NCBI RefSeq assembly: GCF_029407905.1
Contig: NC_073624.1
Span: forward strand, 111,600,001-111,664,000
From: Bubalus kerabau
Lineage: Eukaryota > Chordata > Mammalia > Artiodactyla > Bovidae
DNA length: 64,000 bases
Direction of reading: 5' to 3'
Shown: positions 46,680-57,740 of the stretch, piece after piece
Layout of the letters: each line of letters begins with the position of its first letter
How positions within the stretch are numbered: the first letter of the stretch is position 1
Notes under the pieces: model-generated
The model's input: only the letters and a program-made list of their open reading frames with translations
The model's database searches: none
What the model was told of the DNA's origin: nothing
Program-made: the position numbers and the translations under genes

Positions 46680-49560
46680 GCTGTAAAGAGCAATATTGCA
46701 TGGGAACCTGGAATGTCAGGTCCATGAATCACGATAAATTGCAAGTAGTCAAGCAGGAGATGATAAGAGTGAACGTCGAGATTCTAGGAATCAGCGAACT
46801 AAAATGGACTGGAATGGGTGAATTTAACTCAGATGACCATTATATCTACTACTGTGGGCAGGAATCCCTTAGAAGAAATGGAGTAGCCATCATGGTCAAC
46901 AGAAGAGTCTGAAATGCAGTACTTGGATGCAATCTCAAAAATGACAGAATGATCTCTGTTCGTTTCCAAGGCAAACCATTCAATATCACAATTATCCAAG
47001 CCTATGCCCCAACCAGTAATGCTAAAGAAGCTGAAGTTGAACGGTTCTATGAAGACCTACAAGACCTTTTAGAACTAACACCCAAAAAAGATGTCCTTTT
47101 CATTATAGACAACTGGAATGCAAAAGTAGGAAGTCAAGAAACACCTGGGGTAACAGGCAAATTTGGCCTCTTCCGACAACACAAGAAAAGACTCTACACA
47201 TGGACATCACCAGATGGTCAACACCAAAATCATATTGATTATATTCTTTGCAGCCAAAGATGGAGAAGCTCTATACAGTCAGCAAAATCAAGATCGGGAG
47301 CTGACTGTGGCTCAGATCACGAACTCCTTATTGCCAAATTCAGACTTAAATTGTAGAAAGTAGCGAAAACCATTAGACCACTCAGGTATGACCTAAATCA
47401 AATTCCTTTAAGTGGAAGTGAGAAATAGATTTGATATTAAATCTATTAAATTAATAGATTTAATAGACTAGATCTGATAGATAGAGTGTCTGATGAACTA
47501 TGGACAGAGGTTCGTGACATTGTACAGGAGACAGGGATCAAGATCATCCCCATGGAAAATAAATGCAAAAAAGCAAAATGGCTGTCTGACGAGGCCTTAC
47601 AAATAGCTGTGAAAAGAAGAGAAGCAAAAAGCTAAGGAGAAAAGGAAAGATATAAGCATCTGAATCCAGAGTTCTAAAGAATAGCAAGGAGAGATAAGAA
47701 AGCCTTCTTCAGCGATCAATGCAAAGAAATTGAGGAAAACAATAGAATGGAAAAGACTAGAGATCTCTTCAAGAAAATTAGAGATACCAAGGGAACATTT
47801 CATGCAAAGATGGGCTCGATAAAGGACAGAAATGGTATGGACCTAACAGAAGCAGAAGATATTAAGAAGAGGTGGCAAGAATACACAGAAGAATTGTACA
47901 AAAAAGATCTTCACGACCAAAATAATCACGATGGTGTAATCACATCGTGGAATGTGAAGTCAAGTGGGCCTTAGGAAGCATCACTACGAACAAAGCTAGT
48001 GGAGGTGATGGAATTCCAGTTGAGCTATTTCAAATCCTGAAAGATGATGCTGTGAAAGTGCTGCACTCAATATGCCAGCAAATTTGGAAAACTAAGCAGT
48101 GGCCACAGGACTGGAAAAGGTCAGTTTTCATTCCAATCCCAAAGAAAGGAAATGCCAAAGAATGCTCAAGTGAAGTGAAGTCACTCAGTCTTGTCCGACT
48201 CTTTGCAACCCCATGCACTGTAGCCTACTACGCTCCTCCATCCATGGGATTTTCCAGGCAAGAGTACTGGAGTGGGTTGCCATTTCCCTCTCCAGAGGAT
48301 TTTCCTGACCCAGGGATCGAACCCAGGTCTCCCGCACTGTAGGCAGATGCTTTACCCTCTGCACCACCAGGGAAGTCCAAGAATGCTCAAACTACCGCAC
48401 AATTGCACTCATCTCACACACTAGTAAAGTAATGCTCAAAATTCTCCAAGCCAGGCTTCAGCAATACATGAACTGTGAACTTCCAGATGTTCAAGCTGAT
48501 TTTAGAAAAGGCAGAGGAACCAGAGATCAAATTGTCAATATCCGCTGGATCATGGAAAAAGCAAGAGTTCCAGAAAAACATCTATTTCTGCTTTATTCAC
48601 TATGCCAAAGCCTTTGACTGTGTGGATCACAATAAACTGTGGAAAATTCTTCAAGAGATGGGAATACCAGACCACCTGACCTGCCTCTTGAGAAACCTAT
48701 ATACAGGTCAGGAAGCAACAGTTAGAACTGGACATGTACCAATAGACTGATTTCAAATAGGAAAAGGAGTACGTCAAGGCTGTATATTGTAACCCTGCTT
48801 ATCTAACTTATATGCAGAGTACATCATGAGAAACGCTGGGCTGGAGGAAGCACAAGCTGGAATCAAGATTGCCGGGAGAAATATCAATAACCTCAGATAT
48901 GCAGATGACACCACCCTTATGGCAGAAAGTGAAGAGGAACTAAAAAGTCTCTTGATGAAAGTGAAAGTGGAGAGTGAAACAGTTGGCTTAAAGCTCAACA
49001 TTCAGAAAACTAAGATTATAGCATCTGGTCCCATCACTTCATGGGAAATAGATGGGGAAGCAGTGAAAACAGTGTCAAACTTTAAATCACTGCAGATGGC
49101 TATTACAGCCATGAAATTAAAAGATGCTTATTCTTGGAAGGAAAGTTATGACCAACCTAGATAGCATATTCAAAAGCAGAGACATTACTTTGCCAACAAA
49201 GGTCTGTCTAGTCAAGGCTATGGTTTTTCCAGTGGTCATGTATGGATGTGAGAGTTGGACTGTGAAGAAAGCTGAGCACCGAAGAATTAATGCTTTTGAA
49301 CTGTGGTGTTGGAGAAGGCTCTTGAGAGTCCCTTGGACTGCAAGGAGATCCAACCAGTCCATCCTAAAGGAAATCAGTCCTGGGTGTTCATTGGAAGGAC
49401 TGATGTTGAAGCTGAAACTCCAGTACTTTGGCCACCTCATGCGAAGAGTTGACTCATTGGAAAAGACTCTGATGCTGGGAAAGATTGGGGGCAGGAGGAG
49501 AAGGGGACGACAGAGGATGAGATGGCTGGATGGCATCACCGACTCAATGGACATGAGTTG
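46680..49560 (+). pseudogene. BovB ORF2 (endonuclease and RT), broken
   Basis: RTE-type ORF2 encodes an APE-like endonuclease and a reverse transcriptase. Visible pieces are MGTWNVRSM (endonuclease Asn motif, about 46700), ISELKWTGMG (Glu), a stop after VNRRV (46912), IIDNWNAKVG (about 47105, where the usual GD of GDWNAKVG reads DN, so the catalytic Asp is replaced), GSDHELLIAKF (SDH motif, about 47310), RT motif A region (YAKAFDCVDHNKLW, about 48600), and YADD motif C (about 48896-48907). Further shifts occur after 47356 and 49085. A Bov-tA sits inside at 48170-48378. No function is expected. Confidence 0.88.
48158..48390 (-). mobile_element. Bov-tA SINE inside the BovB RT region
   Basis: A reverse-complemented Bov-tA (48170-48378) flanked by AAGAATGCTCAA (48158-48169 and 48379-48390). 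It is younger than the BovB it interrupts. Confidence 0.93.
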
Positions 49561-52500
49561 AGTGAACTCCGGGAGTTGGCGATGGACATGCTGTGATTCA
49601 TGGGGTCACAAAGAGTCAGACATGACTGAGTGATTGAACTGAACTGAACTGAACTCTGTATATATTTTAATAAGCAGGATGAGAATATACAACCTTGATG
49701 TACTCCTTTATCAATTTGGAAGCAGTCTGCTGTTCCATGTCCATTTCTAACTGTTGCTTCTTGACCTGCATACAGATATCTCAGGAGGCAGGTAAGGTGG
49801 TCTGGTATTCCAGAACTTTTAAAGAACTTTCCACAGTTGTGGTGATCCAGATAGTCAAAGGCTTTGGCATAGTCAATAAAGCAGAAATAGATGTTTTTCT
49901 GGAGCTCTCTTGCTTTTTCGATAATCCAACAGATGTTGGCAATTTTATGTCTGGTTCCTCTGACTTTTCTAAATCCAGCTTGAATATCTGGAAGTTCACA
50001 GTTCACATATTGCTGAAGCCTGGCTTGGAGAATTTTGAGCATTACTTTGCTAGTGTGTGAGATGAGTGCAATTGTGTGGTAGTTTGAACATATTTTGGCA
50101 TTGCCTTTCTTTGCAATTGGAATGAAAACTCACCTTTCACAGTCCTGTGGCCACTGCTGAGTTTTCCAAATTTGCTAGCACATTGAGTGCAGCACTTTCA
50201 CAGCATCATCTTTCAGGATTTGAAATGGCTCAACTGGAATTCCATCACCTCCACTAGCTTTGTTCATAGTGATGCTTCCTAAGGCCCAGTTGACTTCACA
50301 TTCAGGGTGTCTGGCTCTAGGTGAGTGATCACACCATTGTGGTTATCTGGGTCATGAAGATCTTTTTTGTACAGTTCTTCTGTGTATTCTTGCCACCTCT
50401 TCTTAATCTCTTCTGCTTCTGTTAGGTCCATACTGTTTCTGTCTTTTATTGTGCCCATCTTTGCATGGAATGTTCCCTTGGTATCTCTCATTTTCTTGAA
50501 GATATATCTAGTCTTTTCCATTCTATTGTTTTCCTCTATTTCTTTGCACTGATGACTGAGGAAAGCTTTCTTATCACTCCTTGCTATTCTTTGGAACTCT
50601 GCATTCAAATGGGTATATCTTTCCTTTTCTCCTTTGCTTTTCACTTTTCTTTCACAGCTATTTGTAAGGCCTCTTCAAACAACCATTTTGCCTTTTTATG
50701 TTTCTTTGTCTTGGGGATGGTCTTGATAACTGCTTCCTGTACAATGTCACAAACCTCTGTCCATAGTTCTTCAGGCATTCTGTCTATCAGATCTAACCCC
50801 TTGAGTCTGTTTCTCACTTCCACTGTATAATTATAAGGCATTTGATTTAGGTCATACCTGCATGGTCTAATGGTTTTCCCTACTTTCTTCAATTTAAGTC
50901 TGAATTTGGCAATAAGGAGTTCATAATCTGAGCCACAGTCAGCTCCCGGTCTTGTTTTTGCTGACTGTATAGAGCTTCTCCATCTTTGGTTGCAAAAAAT
51001 AGAATCAATCTAATTATATATTATATATTGACCATCTAGTAATGTCCATGTGTAGAGTCTTCTCTTGTGTTTTTGGAAGAGGGTGTTTGCTATGATCAGT
51101 GCATTCTCTTGGAAAAACCCTGTTAGCCTTTGACCTGCTTCATTCTGTACTCCAAGGCCAGATTTGCCTATTACTTCAGTTATCTCTTGACTTACTACTT
51201 TTGCATTCCAGTCCCCTGTAATGAAAAGGACATCTCTTTTGGGTGTTAGTTCTAGAAGGTCTTATATGTCTTCAGAGAATCATTCAACTTCAGGTCCTTC
51301 AGCATTTTTTCTTGGGACATAGCCTTAGATTACTGTGATATTGAATGGTTTGCCGTGGAAACAAACAGAGATCATTATGTCATTTTTGAGATTGCATCCA
51401 ATTACTGCATTTCAGACTCTTTTGGTGACTATGATAGCTACTCCATTTCTTCTAAGTGATTGTTGCCCACCGTAGTAGATACAATGGTCATCTGAGTTAA
51501 ATTCACCCATTCCAGTCCATTTTAGTTCGCTGATTCCTAAAATGTTGATATCACTCTTGCCATCTCCTGTTTGACCATTTCCAATTTATCTTGATTCACA
51601 GACCTAACATTTCAGGTTCCTATGCAATATTGTTCTTTACAGCCTTGGACTTTACTTCCATAACCAGTCACATCAACAACTGGGTGTTGTTTTTGCTTTG
51701 GCTCCATCTGTTCATTCTTTCTGGAGTTATTTCTCCACTGTTCTCCAGTAGCATATTGGGCCCCTCCCCACCTGGCAAGTTCATCTCTCAGTGTACTGTC
51801 TTTTTGCCTTTTCATACTGTTGTTGGTATTCTCAAGGCAAGAATACTGAAGTGGTTTGCCATTTTCTTCTCCAGTGGACCACATTTTGTCTGAACTCTCC
51901 ACCATGACCTGTCCATCTTGGGTGGCTGTACACAGCGTGCCTCATAGTTTCTTTGAGTTAGACACGGCTGTGGTCCATGTGATCAGTTTGATTAGTTTTC
52001 TGTAATTGTGGTTTTCATTCTATCTTCCCTCTGGTGGATAAGGATAAGAGGCTATGGAAGCTTCCTAATGGTAGAGACAGGGAGAAACTGAATCTTGTTC
52101 TAATGTGCAGGGCCATGGTCAGTAAATCTTTAATCCAATTTTCTGTTGATGGGCAGGGCAGTGTTCCTTCCCTGTTGTTTGTCCTGAGGCCAAATTATTG
52201 TGGAGGTAATGAAGATAATGGTGACCTCTTTTATAAGGAGATCAGCATGCACTGCCAACCTCAGTGCCTCCAATCCACACCTCCATGGGAGACTCCTGAA
52301 TATTCATGGGCAAGTCTGGGTCAGTCTCTTGTGGGGTCACTGCTCCTTTCTCCTGGGTCCTGGTGAGCACAAGGTTTTGTTTGTGCCCTCCAAGAGTCTG
52401 TTTCCCCAGTCCTGTGTAAGTTCTGGTGGCTCTATGGTGGGGTTAATGGTGACCTCCTCCAAGAGAGCTTATGCCATACCCAGGTCTGCTGCACCCAGAG

Positions 52501-53032
52501 CCCCTGCCCTTGCAGCAAGCCACTTCTGACCTGTACCTCCACAGGAGACACTCAAAGGTAGGTCTGGCTCAGTCTCTGTGGGGTTTCCTGGTGCGTACAA
52601 GGTTTTGTTTGAGCCTTCCAAGTGTCTGTGGCGAGTATGAGGTTTAATTATAAACGTGATTTCACCCCTCCTACCATCTTGCTGGGGCTTCTCCTTTGCC
52701 CTTTTATGTAGGGTATCTTTTTTTGGTGGCATCCAACGTTCTCCTATCAATGGTTGTTCAGCAGCAAGTTGTAATTTTGGAGTTCTCGCAGGAAAAGATG
52801 AGTGCACATCCTTCTACTCCACCGTCTTGTACTTGTACTCCAAGTCCCATCTCAGAAGGGCAATTTATCACTTCTGCTTTATGGTGTAGGTCACACAAAC
52901 TTTGGTACAGTGTGGAAGGAGACTATACAAGGGTGTGAGTAGGAAGAGTTTGAATGATTGGGGACCATCTTGGCAGCTGGCTGCCAAAAGTAAGAGCACT
53001 TTTGGCTTTTCATAATTACTGGAGTTTACTTA

Positions 53033-54439
53033 TTAACATGGGCAAAGACCAGGGATACCCTTAAGAAACTGGCATCTGGGTGAAGTCCATCGCCAGTCCT
53101 CTTCTGGGTAGGTCCCACACTGTTGTATTGGTTGGGCCAGCTGGGGTCTTCGAGCTCCTTGGGCATTGTTTGACTGGCAAGTGGGACAAGAGTAGACCAC
53201 TTGCCTTATAGTGGTTTGGAGGCCTGTTCCTCTGAAGGACCTTTCTAGTAATCTTCGGAGGGCCTTTTCCCCTAAATGAGTGGTGGCATGTAAGAAGTTA
53301 ACCAACTTCCACTGGAGGTTTCCAGACAGAAAAAGGCATCCTTCCTTTTGGAACCACCCCATATGATCTTGAAAGCCCTCACTCTTAGCTTTAAGAGTTT
53401 CACCTTCAGTATATGAAGGAGTTTCTGGCAAATTAGTCTGTGAAACTAAGGTAGCAACACCTGTTAGATCATTGTTCTGTAATGTTGCTCTCTTAGCTGC
53501 CTGATCAGCTTCTTGGTTCCCTTATGCCACGTCTGTGTTCCCTTTTTGGTGTCCTTTACAGTTGGAGACTGAGACCTCAGTGGGCAGATGGACTGCCTCC
53601 AAGAGCCTAAAGATTCGATCACCATATTTGATTGGGGACCCTCGGGTGGTCAAGTGGCCTCTTTCTTTCTAAACAGTGGCATGTGTAGGTAGCACCAGAA
53701 AGGATACTTGAAGTCATTATAAATGGCTACTTTTTTTCCTTTTCCCAGCTCTAAAGCTTGAGTCAGGGCTATGAGCTCAGCTAATTGGGCTGAAGTACCT
53801 GGTGGCAAAGGTTTAGCCTCTATGGTCTCAAAATTGGAGACTACTGCATATCTGAGTGTCTTTTGATCAGACATCCATAAATGGCTTCTCCCATTCAGGA
53901 GTTGTTTCACTTGCTGGCTGGTAAAAATAGTCAGTTTGCACCCAAGAGAGAGTTTAAAAGCATCTTCTATCAGGACTGCAATATCTGCAAGATTCAAAGG
54001 CAGGGAAACATCTCTTCCCAATAAGGGACCAATAATAGGACCCAATAATAGGGACCACCAGAAACTGGTGGGAAAATATTTGTCCACCCCAGCAACAAAG
54101 AAGTGCTCAGGTGAATATTTTTGTAATTTTTTTTTTTTTTTTTCTGTAGCACCCAAAATAGTACAGGTTTGGGAAGAGAAGGCTCCGGAGTAGGTCAGGA
54201 CACAGTAGTTAGCCCCTGTGTCAACCAAGAAATTCTCGGACCTACCTGCCACATGCAGTTGTACCCTTGGCTCCAGCCCTGTGATGGTTCTCTGTGCCAG
54301 GCAGGCTGGCTGGAGTGGCTGCTTCAGCCAAGGTCTTGTTGAACCATCACAAGGGAAGTCTTGGTGCTTGACCTTGAAGCTGTTGGGTCCTGAGGGCACA
54401 ATGCCACCCAGTGTCCCAACTGATGGCATTTGTAGCATC
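53033..54439 (-). pseudogene. ERV protease and partial pol (RT deleted), broken
   Basis: Protease is recognisable by DTGA at about 54212-54200. Shortly after the LLGRD motif near 54020 the frame jumps directly into the RT connection/RNase H region (about 53990-53680), so the RT catalytic core, including its YXDD box, is absent. RNase H keeps AELIALTQAL and the following Asp-containing strand. Stops lie near 53650-53440. The integrase N-terminal zinc finger is at about 53350-53230 (H..H..C..C), and coding similarity ends about 53033, before the catalytic core. Confidence 0.8.
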
Positions 54440-55918
54440 ATTTTAGGAGGCTTGTTTTGGTTTGGACACTCTTTGGCCCATTGTCCTGCCTGTCTACAGA
54501 TTAGGCATTTGCCTCATGCCTTGTCCTTCAAGGGGTGTGCCGTAGGGCTTCCCTGGAGGGCAGCCAGTGTCTGGGCATGCCTTATCTCTTTCCTTTTCTC
54601 CCTTTCCTGGGCCTTGGCCTCCCTCTCCTGTTCTCTGTTACAAAAGGTATTGGTGGCTGTCTGGACCATCTCCTCTAAAGAGGCAGCAGGGTTCTGCTGC
54701 TGTAGCTGTTGTAGCTTTATCCTGATGTCTGATGCACACTGGGACAGGAATTTGTCCTTTAAAATCACCTGTTCCTCATAAGAGTCCAAGTCCAGATTGG
54801 TAAACTTTTGGAGGGCCTCTTTTAGCCTTTCCAGAAAGGCAATGGTGTTCTCATTGGGCTCCTGAGTTATTGCTGAGACCTGGGCATAGCTGATTACTTT
54901 TTGCTGGGCTGCTTTCAGTCCTACCTTTACACAGATCAGAAAATGATCACTTTCCCAGATGTGCTCAGGGCCATTATAATTCCAATTAGCATCTGAGGAG
55001 GAGACCACATTCCCCTACTGGGCATTTATCGCTTGATGTGTGAAGCCCCATAGCATACCTTTGGGCTTCCTTTAAGATCCTAGCATGCTCAGTGTCAGAT
55101 AAAGTTTGACTAAATATGACCATGATGTCCTTCCACATCAAGTCAAAGGCCAAGGTAATGTGTTGGAATGTATCTATATATTTGCCTGAGTCATGTGTAT
55201 AGCTTCCCAGGTCTTGTTTGATCTGTCTTAGTTCTAAGAGGGAGAAGGGCTTACAGACCCGGGTTGGTCTGATTTCTGCTCCAGTTTCGACTAAGGGAGA
55301 TACTCGAGTTGGCTTTTGTGGAGGGGTGCTCCCAGATATGGGGGGGGGGACGTTTGGATACAAGAAAGGAGCACCAGGTAACTTGGGGGCCACAAGCTCC
55401 TTCTCTTGGTTGTCTGTGCCTAACACCATTTGCCTAGTACGTTCACTTTTAGGGCATACAACAACCCCATAAGTTAAGACAGAGTTCCTTCATGTCTCTT
55501 GAAGTGAAGTGAAGTTGCTCAGTTGTATCCGACTCTTTGCAACCCCATGGACTGTAGCTTACAAGGCTCCTCTGTCCATGGAATTTTCCAAGCAAGAGTA
55601 CTCGAGTGGGTTGCCATTTCCTTCTCCAGGGGATCTTCCTGACCCAGGGATTGAACCCAGGTCTCCTGCATTGCAGGCAGTCATTTTACCCTCTGAGCTA
55701 CCAGGGAAGCCTCCATGTCTCTTAGTTGGAAGAAAATTTGGATATAGGGGATCTCTGTGCATTTCCCTTGTCTTTTACAGAATAAGTCTAGCTACAGGAT
55801 GGTTTTGTAATTTAAGCTCCCATCCTCAGGCCAGTGTTCCTTGTCCCCCAGAGGATACTGTGGCCACTCAGTGGCACAAAAGAATTTTAAGGAACTTCTC
55901 CTTAGAGATAGAATCTCC
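54440..55918 (-). pseudogene. ERV gag, broken
   Basis: Gag is the structural polyprotein. A matrix-like part lies at about 55724-55918 and 55440-55490, split by a Bov-tA. A proline-rich p12-like region starts about 55430. Capsid follows from about 55255 to 54650 over two frames, with a stop/shift near 55010. A charged coiled coil ends capsid (about 54660-54560). The nucleocapsid knuckle at about 54526-54485 is C-X2-C-X4-[Gln]-X4-C, so the zinc-binding His is replaced. Stops and SINE insertion inactivate it. Confidence 0.8.
55491..55723 (-). mobile_element. Bov-tA SINE inside ERV gag
   Basis: A reverse-complemented Bov-tA (55501-55713) flanked by CATGTCTCTT (55491-55500 and 55714-55723). Confidence 0.92.
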
Positions 55919-56121
55919 TTAGAATCTGCCTGCAATGCAGGAGACCCGGGTTCTATTCCTGGGTCAGGAAGATCCCCTGGAGAAGGAAATGGCAACCGAC
56001 TCCAGTATTCTTGCATGGAAAATCCCATGGACAGAGGAGCCTGATGGGCTACCATCCATGGGGTCACAAGAGTTGGACACAACTTAGTGAGTAAACCACC
56101 ACCACCACCCTTAGAGACAGA
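55900..56121 (+). mobile_element. Bov-tA SINE at the ERV gag/leader border, 5'-truncated
   Basis: A Bov-tA body (about 55913-56108) flanked by CCTTAGAGA(T/C)AGA (55900-55912 and 56109-56121). Confidence 0.88.
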
Positions 56122-57548
56122 GGATCAATCAGCTTCCAGCTATTAAGGATGCATCTCAAGGCCGTCTGTCAAGAAGTAGATTGGTTATTTCCCCTCTGAA
56201 AGACAGTGATGACAGGGAGGAAAAGAAAAAACTAATAGGCCTCCTTCAATTTCCATGGGTGGACTTCCTTAGGGATAAGGCTTTTTGAAGCTTATCCTAC
56301 CCAGTACTGTTGCAACCTGAGAACCAGGCATCCCCAGGTCAGGGTGCAGATCACTAGGCAAACTGAGGCATGACAGCCTACTGGAGATCGAATCCCCGGG
56401 CAGGTCGAAGCATGTTGACCTCCTGGGACCCCTGGACTGGCAGATCCCTGAGCAGGTTGAGGTATGACAACCTTTGAGGACCAGATCCCTAGGCAGGTCA
56501 AGGCAGGTCGACCTCCTGGGATTCCCAGGCTGGAGTTGGGCATCCCCAAGGTCTCCAATGTGACTAGTACTGGGTAGGATTAAGGGGTTGTAATCTTAAC
56601 TTATTGCTGGCTTGTCCACCACGGATAGGAATAGATACCATGATGTAAAGCAACCCAAGCCTGTCCCTGAGACTGAGAACCTGGAGAAATAGCCATAAGC
56701 CTTATCCTCTTACTGCTCTGAGGGAATGTAAGTCACCAATTTCCTCCCCTAATCCTCCATATGAGCAGGTTAGGGTGTCTCCAATGGTAAACATTGTCAT
56801 AGACCCACGCTAGGTAATAACAGAAGTAATGACAAAGGAGTGGGCTATCTGGTCCTGTTAAGGGCATTAAGAGTATTTTAATAATAATAAGCGGGGTGGA
56901 GCGATGTTGCCTACAAGTGGGCAGGGTCCTAGTTGTAGGAGTTAGTAAGTGGCTTAAGAACAAACTGATAAGAGGCAACAGACCAGATGTTCCATAAAAG
57001 TGGAGTGGAGATTTGATCCAGGGGTATTTTTGTAACTTTTAGGAGAAGTGTGGTAAGTGGGCCCAAATGGCCTGCAGGGTTAACTCCCAAAGTGGCAAAC
57101 ATCATCCCTGGAAGCCCAGTTGCCCTTGAAGGGTTGCCAACAGATGGACTTTTAACAGGCGTACCTGTCACCCATCCTAGCGGGTTCAATGAGAGATGCT
57201 GTTGTTGCACATGTTGTAGGAAACATGGAAGATGAAGGCCTGAATATCTAGAGAGACTGGATACAGTATTTTCCTCCCAAGGGCCAGCTATTTTCTGTTT
57301 GTTCCTCCAGAAGATTGTAGAGGCAATATTGTGGGCCCAGACACGGCTCAGGAAAAGAGCATGAAACAGGAGGGAAGGGGGCAGGGCACAACTTTTGAAA
57401 GAATGACATAGCACAAGGGCATAACGTAAATGGATTAAAATCAAATGGCTCAAAGATGACAAGTCAAATTCAACTAAGCATTGATCCTCAATCTGCAAGC
57501 TACACCCAGAGGTGAGAGGACATTCCAAGGAGTGGGTGGTTCCCTAAT
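56122..57548. other. ERV leader or associated internal sequence, unassigned
   Basis: This lies between gag and the LTR. It contains the tandem/inverted repeat block at 56294-56580. A minus frame of 199 codons (56929-57528) shows no family I recognise. It may be long untranslated leader or part of a second inserted ERV. Confidence 0.4.
56294..56580. repeat. Perfect 14-bp inverted repeat bracketing AGATC tandem units
   Basis: ATCCTACCCAGTAC (56294-56307) and its reverse complement GTACTGGGTAGGAT (56567-56580) enclose four imperfect units of about 37-56 bp. Each unit begins AGATC and contains a GGCA(G/A)(G/A)T(C/T)-A/GA(G/A)GCATG-like core alternating with GACCTCCTGGGA. Confidence 0.8.
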
Positions 57549-57740
57549 TGTTGGAATGATCCTCCCACTCATTAGCATATGAGATCACCCAGCTTGGAAA
57601 TCACACCACATTCCAACACTGAAGCCCTCTCCTCCTGCAATGGCCCACACCCTGTGGGGTGTGTTTCTCTCTGATTCCAAACAAATCCACCTCTTACCTA
57701 TGCTGTGTCTCTCACTGAAGTTTTGCAATGAGACATCACA
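57549..57740 (+). repeat. Possible LTR remnant inside the ERV leader
   Basis: The stretch from TGTTGGAATGATCC to ...TTTTGCAATGAGACATCA has the TG...CA ends and U5-like wording ('cacctcttacctatgctgtgtctctcactgaa') that I associate with bovine ERV LTRs. It is short, about 190 bp, and lacks a clear polyadenylation signal. Confidence 0.4.

Larger units (their letters stand above)
45831..49666 (+). mobile_element. Bov-tA/BovB chimeric retrotransposon, nested, with 14-bp duplication
   Basis: The unit 45845-49652 is bounded by the perfect direct repeat ACTCTGTATATATT (45831-45844 and 49653-49666), which lies within the outer BovB. It starts with a plus-strand Bov-tA body (about 45860-46010) that stops at TCCATGGGGT. 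This is fused at about 46011 to BovB 5' monomers, and the rest of BovB follows to its GAACT-repeat 3' end. No separate duplication flanks the SINE, so SINE and LINE appear to have entered together. Bases 46011-46090 are two 40-bp monomers starting CTGAGGTCAGGGGCAG. Confidence 0.82.
44968..52840 (-). mobile_element. Long BovB LINE (outer copy), split by a nested insertion
   Basis: The 3' portion is at 44968-45844 and the 5' portion at 49667-52840. The two pieces join in BovB order across the insert (…ACTCTGTATATATT|TTAATAAGCAGG). The 5' portion carries broken RT (about 49690-50330) and the ORF middle and endonuclease (about 50330-51900). From about 52020 to 52840 is a long GC-richer 5' region that I recognise from long bovine BovB copies. 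Many stops and frameshifts interrupt the ORF. Without the insert the element is about 4.0 kb. Confidence 0.85.

Noticed and set aside
56929..57528. 199-codon minus-strand frame as a possible env or novel protein
   Set aside because: There is no recognisable env feature (no clear signal peptide, CXXC, furin site or fusion peptide in context) and it lies on the leader side of gag.
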